Part shown: piece by piece, positions 47,025-56,461 of the stretch
Numbering within the stretch: the stretch's first letter is position 1
Layout: every line of letters begins with the position of its first letter
Source: Hoyosella subflava DQS3-9A1
Lineage (GTDB): Bacteria; Actinomycetota; Actinomycetes; Mycobacteriales; Mycobacteriaceae
Direction of reading: 5' to 3'
Assembly (NCBI RefSeq): GCF_000214175.1
Contig: NC_015564.1
Location: 2,418,001-2,482,000, forward strand
DNA length: 64,000 bases
Position numbers and translations under genes: made by a program
Notes under the pieces: generated by a model
Told to the model about the DNA's origin: nothing
What the model saw: the letters and a program-made list of their open reading frames with translations, nothing else
Databases searched by the model: none

Positions 47025-47729
47025 TCACCCCAGCACACACACGGCGTCCCCGACTGTGATCCTCCCTGACTGGACGACCGTCGCTCGAGCTCCGAGCTCG
47101 GCCCCGCGCGTCATACCGATCGCCCTCAACATCCGCGGTTCAGCGGTCACGCCGACTTGCGGCTCATCCACCATTCGGCACCGCGGCATGCCGCCGTCAA
47201 CGCGGAGAACAACTGTCGGCCCGATCGCGAGCGAGACGCCGTCCCACTGATCCTCGGGAAAACCTGCGTCAACCGTTTCAATCAGGATGTTCGCACGCAG
47301 ACGGGCAGCATCGATCCGCTGCCCAAGACTCCGCTGGACACTCTCAATCGACGATGTGGTCACCAGGTGAACTGGACAATCGTCGTGGTGCGGCTCATCG
47401 GTCGCCTCTTTCAGCACCAACGGCTCGCCGAACGCGTCCGACAGTGCCTTCGATGCCGCAGAATCATTGACAGACAGCACATTTCCATCAGGCGCATGAA
47501 GGTGAACGGAATCACCATCGACCGTCGACCGCCAATACAACAAGCCGTCAACCCGACGGAACCGCTTCGTAGTTTTGCCGCTGGCGATCCGCCCTTCGGC
47601 CGTGAACACCGCCCACCTTCGATCGTGATCAATCCCCTGCCCCGTCACGGTCGCACACTGCAATGACTCCCCAGCCGTCGACTTCACCGGGAACCTCGAA
47701 AGTGCGAGCACACGACCACGAATATCCAC
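47025..47729 (-). CDS. MOSC domain protein
   Basis: A 234-residue protein with an N-terminal MOSC_N beta-barrel (ALSRFPVKSTAGESLQ, GIDHDRRWAVF) and a C-terminal MOSC domain. The core is SIESVQRSLGQRIDAARLRANILIET, then GGMPRCRMV with the cofactor-binding Cys and a final RITVGDAVCVLG. MOSC proteins bind or transfer sulfurated molybdenum cofactor, and mARC-type members reduce N-oxygenated compounds. It is convergent with the 2OG oxygenase gene (26 bases after the suspected second stop). Its cofactor need links it to the modABC genes. Confidence 0.9.
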   Translation of the reverse strand: MDIRGRVLALSRFPVKSTAGESLQCATVTGQGIDHDRRWAVFTAEGRIASGKTTKRFRRVDGLLYWRSTVDGDSVHLHAPDGNVLSVNDSAASKALSDAFGEPLVLKEATDEPHHDDCPVHLVTTSSIESVQRSLGQRIDAARLRANILIETVDAGFPEDQWDGVSLAIGPTVVLRVDGGMPRCRMVDEPQVGVTAEPRMLRAIGMTRGAELGARATVVQSGRITVGDAVCVLG

Positions 47730-47824
47730 ACCGCCATCCTGGCATGCCGAATCCGCCCGCGCTCCTCAGAAAGATCCACCAAGTCAGCCCATCATGGAGA
47801 CCAACCGCGTGCTAGAGAAGACAT

Positions 47825-48676
47825 ATGGTCAGCGACGAGATGAGCTGGGTCTGCGTCACCTGCGCGAACGAGTACCTGCCCGCGGGCACTCCACCCGAGT
47901 TATGCATCATCTGCACCGATGACCGCCAATACGTCCCATCAGGCGGTCAACAGTGGGTGCGGCTCGACGATGACGCCCACACCCGGAGACAGTTGACCTC
48001 CCGTGTGGTGGAGGACGGACTTTCCGAACTCACCTTCACGCCAACAGTGGGGGTCGGTCAGCGCACCTTCGTCGTGGAAACCGAGAGCGGGAACGTGCTG
48101 TGGGAGCCACCCGGTTTCGCTGGCCCCGTTCTAGTCGACTGGCTCCTCCAGCATGGCGGGATCTCCGCGATCGCGTCGAGCCACCCGCACCTCGTCGGAG
48201 CGAGTGTGGCACTCAGCCACCAGCTAGGCCACGTCCCTATATGGTTCAACGCCAGTGACCGGCGATGGGTCACACGCCCCGATCCCGTCATCAAATACTG
48301 GTCAGCGAGACAGCGTGTGCTGCCAGGTGTTGAACTCGTTCAATGCGGCGGGCACTTTCCTGGCAGTTCACTCCTGCTGATTGAGCGCGCCGCGGAAGGT
48401 CGCGGAGCGGTCTTGTCAGGCGACACGATCATGGTGGGCGCCGACAGAGCGAGCGTCTCATTCATGAGGAGCTTCCCCAACCTCATTCCCCTGCCGCCCC
48501 GTCTGGTTGAGCAGATCGCCGACACCGCCGGACATCTCGAGTTCGACCGGCTCTACAGTGCTTTCGGAGACGCGTGCATCATGTCGGGCGCGCGGGAAGT
48601 CATCCGCGCATCAGCCGACCGCTACATCGGATGGATAACGGATCAGATCGTGGACCCCGACGATCACACTCTGTGA
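47825..48676 (+). CDS. MBL-fold protein with N-terminal zinc-ribbon-like motif
   Basis: A 283-residue protein. The first 35 residues hold two CxxC pairs (WVCVTCANEYLP, LCIICTDD), a rubredoxin/zinc-ribbon-like module. A metallo-beta-lactamase-like domain follows: TFVVETESGNVLWEPPGF, IASSHPHLVGASVALSH, LVQCGGHFPGSSLLL and VLSGDTIMVGAD. The canonical HxHxDH metal site reads SHPHLVGA, so part of the metal set is missing, while the later His and Asp positions are kept. This degenerate motif seems typical of the subfamily. The enzymatic activity is unknown. AGAGAAG precedes the ATG. Confidence 0.82.
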   Translation: MVSDEMSWVCVTCANEYLPAGTPPELCIICTDDRQYVPSGGQQWVRLDDDAHTRRQLTSRVVEDGLSELTFTPTVGVGQRTFVVETESGNVLWEPPGFAGPVLVDWLLQHGGISAIASSHPHLVGASVALSHQLGHVPIWFNASDRRWVTRPDPVIKYWSARQRVLPGVELVQCGGHFPGSSLLLIERAAEGRGAVLSGDTIMVGADRASVSFMRSFPNLIPLPPRLVEQIADTAGHLEFDRLYSAFGDACIMSGAREVIRASADRYIGWITDQIVDPDDHTL

Positions 48677-48683
48677 GTAGTAG

Positions 48684-49190
48684 TCACGCTTGCTCGGCGC
48701 GCTCCGAGATCCAGGTGGCAGTGTCGTCGCATTCCGACTTCACCAGCTTGGTCACCATCTGCACAATCATCGGTTCGATCGCTCCCCCGATGAAGCGTGC
48801 CTTCACTTCGGTGCGCCCCTCGACATCCAGAGTGGCTCGCGCACCGTCCGCCCGGAGCACCAGCGTGCCTTCGGTGCTGGAGGTCAGCCCCGTGGAATGC
48901 GCAGTGAACTTCGCACCCGCCTGATCCCCCTCGAGAGGACCCCAGTTGTCGGTGCGAACAATGTTGAGGTCGCCGCGCAGCGCCTTCCGCACGATCGCCG
49001 GGAGCGACTCGCTAGGAATGTTCTGAGTGACAGTGACTTCGATTGTTCCCGGCCCTGGGCTTTCTATCGTCATCGTGACGTTCTCCGCCCCCTCGACCCG
49101 GCGCTGCCACAGCTCCGGAGTGATGAAGGCACGATGCACCTCCGCTACTGGATGATCGATCGTGACCGAGAAACTGAAATCCTTCGCCAT
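48684..49190 (-). CDS. DUF2505 domain protein (START-like fold)
   Basis: A 168-residue protein with the DUF2505 pattern: FSFSVTIDHPVAEVHRAFITPELWQRRV at the start, an internal NIPSESLPAIVRKALRG segment, and strands ending EVKARFIGGAIEPMIV. It belongs to the SRPBCC-type lipid- or ligand-binding folds; function unknown. It is convergent with the MBL-fold gene (7 bases) and divergent from the glutamate uptake operon. Single gene. Confidence 0.88.
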   Translation of the reverse strand: MAKDFSFSVTIDHPVAEVHRAFITPELWQRRVEGAENVTMTIESPGPGTIEVTVTQNIPSESLPAIVRKALRGDLNIVRTDNWGPLEGDQAGAKFTAHSTGLTSSTEGTLVLRADGARATLDVEGRTEVKARFIGGAIEPMIVQMVTKLVKSECDDTATWISERAEQA

Positions 49191-49303
49191 GGGACATCAC
49201 AGTACTGAGGCGCAGGCCCGGACGCGATATGACGCGGCGATGTCGAACCGGTGATTTCCCGATTCGCCGCGCTCCCAGGGAAACAACTGCCTAGAGTCAT
49301 CTC

Positions 49304-50053
49304 ATGACCGACGTCGGCGAACCACTCGTGGTCCTGAAGGATGTCAATAAACACTTCGGCGACCTTCACGTACTACGCGATATCAACCTGACAATTCACC
49401 GCGGTGAAGTGGTGGTGGTAATCGGACCGTCAGGTTCGGGCAAATCCACCCTGTGCCGTGCGATCAACCGGCTCGAAACTATCGGATCTGGCACGATTTC
49501 GATTGACGGAAAAGAGCTTCCCGAAGAGGGAAAGGATCTAGCCCGGTTGCGCTCGGACGTGGGCATGGTTTTCCAGTCCTTCAATCTGTTCTCCCACATG
49601 ACGGTGCTCGACAACGTGACACTGGGCCCGATCAAAGTCCGGAAAGTGCCAAAAGCGAAAGCTGTCGAGCGTGCGCGTGAACTTCTCACACGTGTCGGTG
49701 TGGAAGTGCAGGAAAAGAAGATGCCCGCACAGATGTCCGGCGGGCAACAGCAGCGGGTCGCAATCGCTCGGTCGCTCGCCATGGACCCCAAGGTCATGCT
49801 CTTCGACGAGCCAACCTCGGCACTTGACCCCGAGATGATCAACGAAGTACTGGACGTGATGACCTCGCTGGCGAAGTCAGGCATGACGATGGTCGTCGTC
49901 ACTCACGAGATGGGGTTCGCCCGGCGCGCAGCAGACCGCGTGGTCTTCATGGCTGACGGTGAGATCGTTGAACAGAACACCCCGGAAGAATTCTTCACGA
50001 ATCCGCAGAGCAGCCGCGCGCAGGACTTCCTGTCTAAGATCCTCGCCCATTAG
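49304..50053 (+). CDS. gluA: Glutamate-type amino acid ABC transporter ATP-binding protein
   Basis: A 249-residue polar-amino-acid ABC ATPase. Walker A is [11 protein letters not shown] at about 44-54, the signature [16 protein letters not shown], Walker [15 protein letters not shown] and the switch motif [11 protein letters not shown]. Sequence and the following gene order (binding protein, two permeases) match GluABCD of corynebacteria. It energises import of glutamate or related acidic/polar amino acids. Confidence 0.93.
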   Translation: MTDVGEPLVVLKDVNKHFGDLHVLRDINLTIHRGEVVVVIGPSGSGKSTLCRAINRLETIGSGTISIDGKELPEEGKDLARLRSDVGMVFQSFNLFSHMTVLDNVTLGPIKVRKVPKAKAVERARELLTRVGVEVQEKKMPAQMSGGQQQRVAIARSLAMDPKVMLFDEPTSALDPEMINEVLDVMTSLAKSGMTMVVVTHEMGFARRAADRVVFMADGEIVEQNTPEEFFTNPQSSRAQDFLSKILAH

Positions 50054-50091
50054 CCGCTCATCGGCTATCAAAGGGAAGTTGGGGCAATTCT

Positions 50092-50994
50092 ATGCATCGC
50101 CGAATAATTGGCAGCCGGTCAGCCGTTGTCGGCGCAGCGCTGATGATGACGCTCAGCGCCTGCGGCAGCATTGGGGGCGCGAACGTCGAATCCCGTGTCG
50201 AGGTTGTCGACAATCCCGTGTTTGATGAAGGAACCACAATGGCGCGAATCGTCGAAGACGGGAGGTTTCGCGTCGGCATCAAATTCGACCAGCCCGGTTT
50301 TGGGCTTATGCGGCTAGAGGGCGGATTTACCGGTTTCGACGTCGAAATCGCACAATTCGTCGCCGCCGGGCTCGGATTCGAACCGAGCGATATCGACTAC
50401 TACGAAGCGCCCTCGCAGCGGCGGGAAGAAATCCTCGAATACGACAATGTGGATATGGTGGTGTCCACCTACACGATCAACGATCGCCGCCGTGAACGGA
50501 TCAGTTTCGCGGGCCCCTACTACATCGCCGGTCAGCAGTTGATGGTAAACGCTGACGACGAGCGAATCACCGGTCCAGAATCATTCACCGAACACCCTGA
50601 TGCAACGGTGTGTTCGGTCACTGGGTCAACGCCCAGCCAGGAGATTCAGCCGTACCTCGCCAACGTGAGCCAACTGGTGCTTTTCGACGTCTACTCAAAA
50701 TGTGCAGACGCGCTTCGCACCGGGCAGGTTGACTCGGTGACCACAGACAACGTCATCCTTCTGGGCTTCGTCGCGAAATCCGACGGTGAGTTCAAGATGG
50801 CGGGTGAGCAGTTCACAGAAGAGCCCTACGGCATTGGCATCACTAAAGGCGATGTTGCGTTCTGCGAGTTCATCAACGAACAGGTCCAGCTCGCTTACGA
50901 CTCGGGTGCCTACACAGAGGCGTGGCTCGACACGGCGGGCTCCGTAGAAGGTGCACAGACGCCGGAACTCCCGGAGTTCGATCCATGTACCTGA
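50092..50994 (+). CDS. gluB: Glutamate-binding lipoprotein
   Basis: A 300-residue SBP_bac_3 protein with a lipoprotein signal ending LSACGS (cysteine at about 24). The ligand-binding domain starts RIVEDGRFRVGIKFDQPGFGL, with GFDVEIAQFVAAGLGF and VSTYTINDRRRERISFAGPYY as typical binding segments. It delivers glutamate or a similar amino acid to the permeases encoded after it. Two late cysteine pairs are seen, which may form disulfides. It starts 38 bases after gluA with GGGAAG upstream. Confidence 0.92.
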   Translation: MHRRIIGSRSAVVGAALMMTLSACGSIGGANVESRVEVVDNPVFDEGTTMARIVEDGRFRVGIKFDQPGFGLMRLEGGFTGFDVEIAQFVAAGLGFEPSDIDYYEAPSQRREEILEYDNVDMVVSTYTINDRRRERISFAGPYYIAGQQLMVNADDERITGPESFTEHPDATVCSVTGSTPSQEIQPYLANVSQLVLFDVYSKCADALRTGQVDSVTTDNVILLGFVAKSDGEFKMAGEQFTEEPYGIGITKGDVAFCEFINEQVQLAYDSGAYTEAWLDTAGSVEGAQTPELPEFDPCT

Positions 50995-51040
50995 CCGCTC
51001 TGCGCAACCATTCGGGCCCAGCTATCGGAGGGACAATTCG

Positions 51041-51691
51041 ATGGGCGTGGTAATCGACAATTTCGACCTGTACTTATCTGGGTTCCTGACATCGGTGATG
51101 ATCTGCCTCTGGGGCCTCATCGGGTCACTTATCCTGGGCGTGATCATCGCGACGTTCCGGGTATCACCAATTCCCATCCTCAAGTGGGTCGGTTCGGCCT
51201 ACGTGACGGTGGTCCGAAACACCCCATTGACGCTGGTGCTGTTCTTTTTCGCGTTCGGGCTCCCAGAACTGGGCATCAACACCTCCTACTATGCGTTCGG
51301 TCTGGCGGCGCTGATCATCTACACCTCAGCATTCGTCTGTGAGGCCGTGCGCTCGGGCATCAATTCAGTGTCCGCCGGTCAAGCTGAAGCTGCGCGCTCC
51401 ATCGGCCTCGGATTCGGCCAGTCGTTGACGCTCGTGGTCTTGCCTCAGGCGATGCGGACAGTGGTGCCACCACTGGGCAGCGTCATCATCGCGATGTTCA
51501 AGAATTCCGCGGTGCTCGGCGCATTCGGTGTCGGTGGCGACCTCTGGAGCACCGGGATGGACCTGTCGAGCGCACAAGGCTACGCACCGTTGCCCGTTTT
51601 CATCGGTGTCGCAGTCGGATACCTCTGCATCACCATTCCTTCCGGACTGGCTCTGCAGGTAATTGAGCGGAAGGTGGCGATCGCGCGATGA
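51041..51691 (+). CDS. gluC: Glutamate ABC transporter permease 1
   Basis: A 216-residue His/Glu/Gln/Arg-type permease with about five helices and the coupling loop GQAEAARSIGLGFGQSLTLVVLPQA. RNTPLTLVLFFFAFGLPELGI is the typical early loop. The ATG at 51041 is selected by GGAGGGA; a longer frame runs back into gluB. It pairs with GluD to form the channel, and its stop overlaps gluD (ATGA). Confidence 0.92.
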   Translation: MGVVIDNFDLYLSGFLTSVMICLWGLIGSLILGVIIATFRVSPIPILKWVGSAYVTVVRNTPLTLVLFFFAFGLPELGINTSYYAFGLAALIIYTSAFVCEAVRSGINSVSAGQAEAARSIGLGFGQSLTLVVLPQAMRTVVPPLGSVIIAMFKNSAVLGAFGVGGDLWSTGMDLSSAQGYAPLPVFIGVAVGYLCITIPSGLALQVIERKVAIAR

Positions 51692-52602
51692 AAGCCCTCA
51701 CGACCCTGAAGCCTCCCGAACACGGCGCCACCGTGCTGTTCGACGCACCCGGGCCCCGCGCGCGCCGGCGCACTTTGATGTTCAGTGTCATCGCTGCCGT
51801 CGCGGTGCTCGCAGTCATAGGTGTCGCGATCCTCCAGCTGGTGCGGTCAGGACAGTTTTCGTATGCGAAGTGGGGACCGTTGATCGACCCCACAAACGAG
51901 TACTTCGCTCACGTGTGGGCACGGCTCGGTGATGGCTTTTTGCGAACGCTGATTGCCGCGGTACTCGCGATCGCGCTCTCCCTGATCATCGGTGTAGCGA
52001 TCGGTGTGGCACGCATATCCGCGGGCCGGATCACGCGGACACCGATTGTTGCGTTTATCGAGTTGTTCCGCGGATTGCCGGTCATTCTCGCTATCTATCT
52101 GGTTTCGCGATTGGCGGACGAATTCCGGGTCGGGGTACCGCTCCCGGGTGACAACGTGCTGCGTTTCGACCTCTCCGTACTGCCAGGCGGAGACCTCTTG
52201 TGGGTGCTGGTTATCGGCCTCACCGCCTACAACTCGGTCATCATCGCGGAGATCGTGCGAAGCGGTGTCGTGTCGCTGCCCAAGGGCCAGAACGAAGCCG
52301 CACTCGCGCTTGGCTTGACGCGGTGGCAGAGTCTTCGGATGATCCTGCTGCCTCAGGCTTTCCGTGTGATGCTGCCGGCACTGATCAGCCAGCTCGTCGT
52401 CGTTCTGAAAGACACCTCGCTGATCGCTGTGCTTGGTGGTTACATCGAATTGCTGAAGATGAGCCGCCTGGTCATCGAGAATCTCGCAAATCCAATTCAG
52501 GTGTATGTGGTGGTCGCCGCTATATTCATCGCGGTCAACTACGCGCTCACGAAGTTCGCGGAATATGTCGAGCGGACGCTCGCCGCGCGGACGAGTGGCT
52601 AG
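51688..52602 (+). CDS. gluD: Glutamate ABC transporter permease 2
   Basis: A 304-residue permease of the same family with a longer N-terminal soluble part, then about five helices. Motifs are FIELFRGLPVILAIYL and the coupling loop GQNEAALALGLTRWQSLRMILLPQA. The start overlaps the gluC stop. It completes the GluABCD importer. It converges with the SRPBCC-acyl-CoA synthetase gene 24 bases away, with no clear terminator hairpin noticed between them. Confidence 0.92.
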   Translation: MKALTTLKPPEHGATVLFDAPGPRARRRTLMFSVIAAVAVLAVIGVAILQLVRSGQFSYAKWGPLIDPTNEYFAHVWARLGDGFLRTLIAAVLAIALSLIIGVAIGVARISAGRITRTPIVAFIELFRGLPVILAIYLVSRLADEFRVGVPLPGDNVLRFDLSVLPGGDLLWVLVIGLTAYNSVIIAEIVRSGVVSLPKGQNEAALALGLTRWQSLRMILLPQAFRVMLPALISQLVVVLKDTSLIAVLGGYIELLKMSRLVIENLANPIQVYVVVAAIFIAVNYALTKFAEYVERTLAARTSG

Positions 52603-52626
52603 GCGAGGGTACCGACGCTGCCAGGC

Positions 52627-54705
52627 TCAGGTATCGAGGAGTTGGCGCTTGACGATCTTCCCGGCAGCGTTGCGCGGTAGAGCGTCGAGAAACTCGATGT
52701 CGCGCGGCACCTTGTAGCGCGCAAGTTGTGCGCGCACCAAATCTTTCACTTCGTCGGCAGAGAGTGTTTCGCCATCCCGCAGGACGACGAACGCACGCAA
52801 GCGCTGACCGAATTTGTCGTCGTCGACACCAACACACGCGGCTTCGGCGACGGACGCGTGACGGGCGATAACGTCTTCGACTTCTCGCGGATACACGTTC
52901 TCGCCGCCGGAAACGATCATTTCGTCGTCACGGCCTACTACGAACAGACGGCCCGCCTCGTCGAATCGTCCGAGATCACCTGTCGCCATGAGGCCACCGA
53001 TACGTTCCTTGTCACCGCCACCCGTGTAGCCCTCGAAAAGGTGTGCGTTGCCGACGTAGATGCGACCGGTCTCGCCTTGCCGCACTTCCTTGCCGGACTG
53101 GTCGAAGAGCCGCACAGTCGTGCCGCGGGTCGGTCGTCCAGCGGTGCCCGGCGCCGTGCGCAGATCCTGCGGGGTGGCGATCGTGGCGTTGGCAACCTCG
53201 GTAGAGCCGTAAAGGTTGTACAGGTTGTCGCCGAAGGAATCCATCCACCGAGTAGCGAGGTCACCCGCCAGCGCGGAGCCCGAGACCGCCACCACTTCGA
53301 GGGACGACGTGTCATATTTGTCGCGAACGTCCTTCGGAAGATCGAGGATGCGCTGCAGCATCACCGGGATCGCTATGAACGCTTCACATTTCGAGCGGTC
53401 GATCTCCGCGAGCCACTCCTCGGCACTGAACCTGCGCAGCATCACCACCGATGCGCCCAGCCCCAGCGCCATCACCAGGTTCGCGAGACCCCACGCGTGG
53501 AAGGCCGGCGCAGCCAGACCGATTCGCATCCCCGCGCGAAGCGGGATACGGCCGAGAAGCGCCGCCGGCGCCTCCAGGGTGAGAGTGCCGCCAGCTGCGA
53601 CGGCACCACGGGTGGCGCCTTTCGGAGTCCCGGTTGTCCCGGAAGTCAGGATGGTGAGCTTCCCCGACCGATTGGGGACCGGCGGACGACGGCCATGGTA
53701 TTCGACGGCGAACGATGCCAGGCTGGGCGCATCACCATCAGGATCCGCGTCGCTGAAGACCCGCAGCATATGCATGGGACTATCCCCCATCAGCGCGTGG
53801 AATTCCGTGTCGTAGATAACCGCGGACACGGCCTCCCGCGTTGTCACCTCCCGCAATTGGGGCCCCGAAAACTCAGTGTTCAGCAGCAGAACATCAGCGC
53901 CGACCTTGGCCACGGCCGTCGCGGCCTCAAGGAAACCTCGGTGATTGCGCGCAAGCACGCCGACCGTGTCGCTCTCAGTGACACCGTGCAGCGCAAGACC
54001 GCTCGCGATTGCGTTGCTGCGCTCGTCCACCTCAGCGTAGGTTTGGGTGCCGAATTCGTCGACAATTAGTGGCGCGCCGCCGCTGCGGATCGCCCCCGCC
54101 GCGACCGCTGTCCCTAGGCTCAGCCCCCACGTCCGCGCTGCCCACGCGAGCCGGAATAGCGTATCTGGTCTCATCGGCCGCACAATCCCCCTGCGCGCCA
54201 GCACACCGGCATAGGTAAGTTCCCGAATGGCGCGGCGGGGCAGCGAGGGTGGCGCTGGTTGTGGCGCCGTCCTATGTTCGACCTCGAGCTTCGCAGCCTC
54301 GAGCGCATTGGTGAACATCGAGTGCACCTTGGGGTATGCAGCGAGATCCGCGACAGTCCCCAGCACACCGGGGGCATCATAGGAGAAACGCAGTGTCAGC
54401 GCTGTGCGGCCATTGCTGAGAGGCCGGAATCGCAGGCGCAGGCGATGATCGACGCCGGTGAACGCGTTCCAGGCGAATTCGCGGGCGGGCGTGAAGTCGA
54501 CGATAATGATGTCGCCGCCTACCAGTGCGGCGCCCAGCTTCAGATGAATCCGGTAACGCCCATCAAGTGCTGGCTTCTGTCCTTCTTCTGCGGGCGTCAC
54601 GGTCATGGCGGAGCCGACGAAGCCTGCGAGCTGCGCAGGGTCCGCGCAGGCTTCCCACACCGCTTCGGGTGGCGCATCGACTTCGATTCTTTGTTCGAAC
54701 TTCAT
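52627..54705 (-). CDS. SRPBCC-acyl-CoA synthetase fusion protein
   Basis: A 692-residue two-domain protein. Residues about 1-145 are a CoxG/SRPBCC-like domain (FEQRIEVDAPPEAVWEACADPAQLAGFV, ending in a long helix). Residues about 180-690 are an AMP-forming ligase with LTILTSGTTGTPKGATRG, the NLYGSTEVANATI adenylate motif, GRDDEMIVSGGENVYPREVED and the catalytic Lys in PRNAAGKIVKRQL. The SRPBCC part may bind the hydrophobic acid or acyl-CoA. It activates a carboxylic acid, perhaps from the upstream BVMO/esterase route. The start overlaps the acyltransferase stop by 4 bases. Confidence 0.9.
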   Translation of the reverse strand: MKFEQRIEVDAPPEAVWEACADPAQLAGFVGSAMTVTPAEEGQKPALDGRYRIHLKLGAALVGGDIIIVDFTPAREFAWNAFTGVDHRLRLRFRPLSNGRTALTLRFSYDAPGVLGTVADLAAYPKVHSMFTNALEAAKLEVEHRTAPQPAPPSLPRRAIRELTYAGVLARRGIVRPMRPDTLFRLAWAARTWGLSLGTAVAAGAIRSGGAPLIVDEFGTQTYAEVDERSNAIASGLALHGVTESDTVGVLARNHRGFLEAATAVAKVGADVLLLNTEFSGPQLREVTTREAVSAVIYDTEFHALMGDSPMHMLRVFSDADPDGDAPSLASFAVEYHGRRPPVPNRSGKLTILTSGTTGTPKGATRGAVAAGGTLTLEAPAALLGRIPLRAGMRIGLAAPAFHAWGLANLVMALGLGASVVMLRRFSAEEWLAEIDRSKCEAFIAIPVMLQRILDLPKDVRDKYDTSSLEVVAVSGSALAGDLATRWMDSFGDNLYNLYGSTEVANATIATPQDLRTAPGTAGRPTRGTTVRLFDQSGKEVRQGETGRIYVGNAHLFEGYTGGGDKERIGGLMATGDLGRFDEAGRLFVVGRDDEMIVSGGENVYPREVEDVIARHASVAEAACVGVDDDKFGQRLRAFVVLRDGETLSADEVKDLVRAQLARYKVPRDIEFLDALPRNAAGKIVKRQLLDT

Positions 54706-55604
54706 CCGATCACCGGTAACTTCCGCTCGATCTGCAGGGCGGTCAGCACGTCCTGCATGCGCGCCAGAACATCTTCATAGACCTCGTCCCAGTCTGGGGC
54801 CTCGCCATACTCGGCGCGAAGATCAATAGGTTCCAGATACTGGATGACGATTTTTGACGGCAGTGGCACAAATGGCGCGAAAGGCGGCGTGAGCCCGTAG
54901 GGAACCGACACCATGATGGGGATGGTTTTGAGCCGGAAGATCCGGTCAACGCGCAGCAATCGAGCGAGCCACTCCCCCCGGGAAAGAAACAGCGCGGTCT
55001 CTTGGCCACCAATCGTCACCTGCGGAACAATAGGAACGTTGTGTTTGTACGCGAGACGCAGGAAGCCTTTCCGGCCGCCGAAGTCCACTTTCGCTGATTC
55101 CCAGCTCGGTCTGAACACCTCGTAGTCACCGCCCGGGAAGACTTGCAGCACAGCTCCTTCGGAGAGGGCCAGGTCAGCATTGGCGGGATCCGCCTCAACT
55201 GTGCCGAACCGGCGAAGAATCCACGCGAACGGTGAGTTCAGCACCAATCTGTGGGCGAGTTGATAGAACGGCCGTTGCGTACCGAGGTACGACGAAATAG
55301 CGAGCTGGGAGATGAACACTTCGGGTGACTGCAGACCGCCGGTATGGTTGCCGACGATCAGCGCTGGGCCCTTCCCCGGTAGATGGTGTAAACCCCGCAC
55401 GTCGGGACGGAACCACAGGCTCATCAGCAACCACAGTCCGGGGAGAAGTTCGCGGATCGAATCCGGATCGCGTGCCTCTAAGTCCCCTGGCCGGAACCGC
55501 GGCATCAGCCCCGAGAGAGGCCGGGTAAACGTTCCGGTAGCCCCCTGCGTCAGAGCCCGCACGGTACTGAGCATCTGCCCAGCTACGCTCTCGCCGAAAG
55601 CCAT
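54702..55604 (-). CDS. Lysophospholipid acyltransferase (PlsC-like) family protein
   Basis: About 300 residues. Motif I is VGNHTGGLQSPE, where the HX4D aspartate is replaced by Gln. FPGGDYEVFRPSWESAKVDFGGRKGFLRLA is the FPxG block, and VPIVPQVTIGGQET is motif IV. It is a paralogue in type of the gene at 30432-31352. The ATG at 55604 has GAGGAG upstream; the frame extends further without a ribosome site. It may acylate glycerolipids with acyl-CoA supplied by the fused synthetase downstream. Confidence 0.86.
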   Translation of the reverse strand: MAFGESVAGQMLSTVRALTQGATGTFTRPLSGLMPRFRPGDLEARDPDSIRELLPGLWLLMSLWFRPDVRGLHHLPGKGPALIVGNHTGGLQSPEVFISQLAISSYLGTQRPFYQLAHRLVLNSPFAWILRRFGTVEADPANADLALSEGAVLQVFPGGDYEVFRPSWESAKVDFGGRKGFLRLAYKHNVPIVPQVTIGGQETALFLSRGEWLARLLRVDRIFRLKTIPIMVSVPYGLTPPFAPFVPLPSKIVIQYLEPIDLRAEYGEAPDWDEVYEDVLARMQDVLTALQIERKLPVIG

Positions 55605-55656
55605 CGCGCTCCTCGATTCGATTAGTGCACGTCCCGGGGTGCCGGTGCGCCCAAGT

Positions 55657-56418
55657 CTAGGGCGGGGGCTGGGCGGGAGGGCGAGAGTTCGACGAAGCAG
55701 CACCGTCGAAGTACTGGTCCAATCCCTGCTTGAGGTTGTGATCGACGGCTCGAGCCAGCAGGATGTGAACCGACTGCACCGCCACATTCTCAAGCCGCGT
55801 GATGGCGTCGATCGTGCGGCCCACATCCTCTGTGCGTTCTGGTGTGTCAGTTCTGCGCTGCTGATTTTCGATCAGATCCAGTCCCGCCCTGATCATGATC
55901 TGGGCGATCTGGTCGACGTGCTCGGTCACGGCACCCATGACGTCGATCAGCGGGCGCAGTTCAAACCCGAAGTCGCGCAGTTCGAGGAACGCTTCGACCA
56001 GTTGTGTTTCGGCGAACACGGCATTGTCGTTGTTGATCGAGACCATGCCCATCTCGATGAGTTTGTCTAAGAGTTCTCGATCGCGCGCTCCGAGGAATGC
56101 TTCGATTCCGTGCAGAGGCACCTCGAGTGTCTGATCGCGGGACCACGTCGCGGTGGTGGCGCTGGGCAGCCCGAGGATCTCAGCGAGACTCTTGCCGCTC
56201 TCCCACCCCGCGATGAAGTCCACTATGTGCGCGCTGGTGAAACCTCGCTGGAGCAGCGTGTCAATGAGCTTCAGCCGCTCCAGGTGTGACTCATCGTAGA
56301 AGTTTGTGCGGCCACGACGCTGCGGTTCGTGCAACAGGCCGCGTTCCCGATAGGCACGAATATTGCGGGTGGTGGTGTTGGCGGCCTGTGCAAGGTCATC
56401 GATCCTGTACTCCGCCAT
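55657..56418 (-). CDS. MerR family transcriptional regulator
   Basis: A 253-residue regulator. The N-terminal MerR winged helix (about 1-70) is YRIDDLAQAANTTTRNIRAYRERGLLHEPQRRGRTNFYDESHLERLKLID. A long C-terminal helical effector domain (about 75-250) lacks the cysteines of metal sensors, so a small organic ligand is more likely. It lies in the middle of the co-directional BVMO/diiron gene run and is the best candidate for its control, including the inverted repeat at 60761-60786. Confidence 0.9.
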   Translation of the reverse strand: MAEYRIDDLAQAANTTTRNIRAYRERGLLHEPQRRGRTNFYDESHLERLKLIDTLLQRGFTSAHIVDFIAGWESGKSLAEILGLPSATTATWSRDQTLEVPLHGIEAFLGARDRELLDKLIEMGMVSINNDNAVFAETQLVEAFLELRDFGFELRPLIDVMGAVTEHVDQIAQIMIRAGLDLIENQQRRTDTPERTEDVGRTIDAITRLENVAVQSVHILLARAVDHNLKQGLDQYFDGAASSNSRPPAQPPP

Positions 56419-56461
56419 CCGAAGCTGGTCCTCCCGCGCACGGTCGCATGAAAGTGGTGAT

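Noticed and set aside
52726-54069. 447-codon plus-strand ORF
   Set aside because: Antisense to the SRPBCC-acyl-CoA synthetase, whose motifs are certain. The ORF has Arg/His-rich shadow composition.
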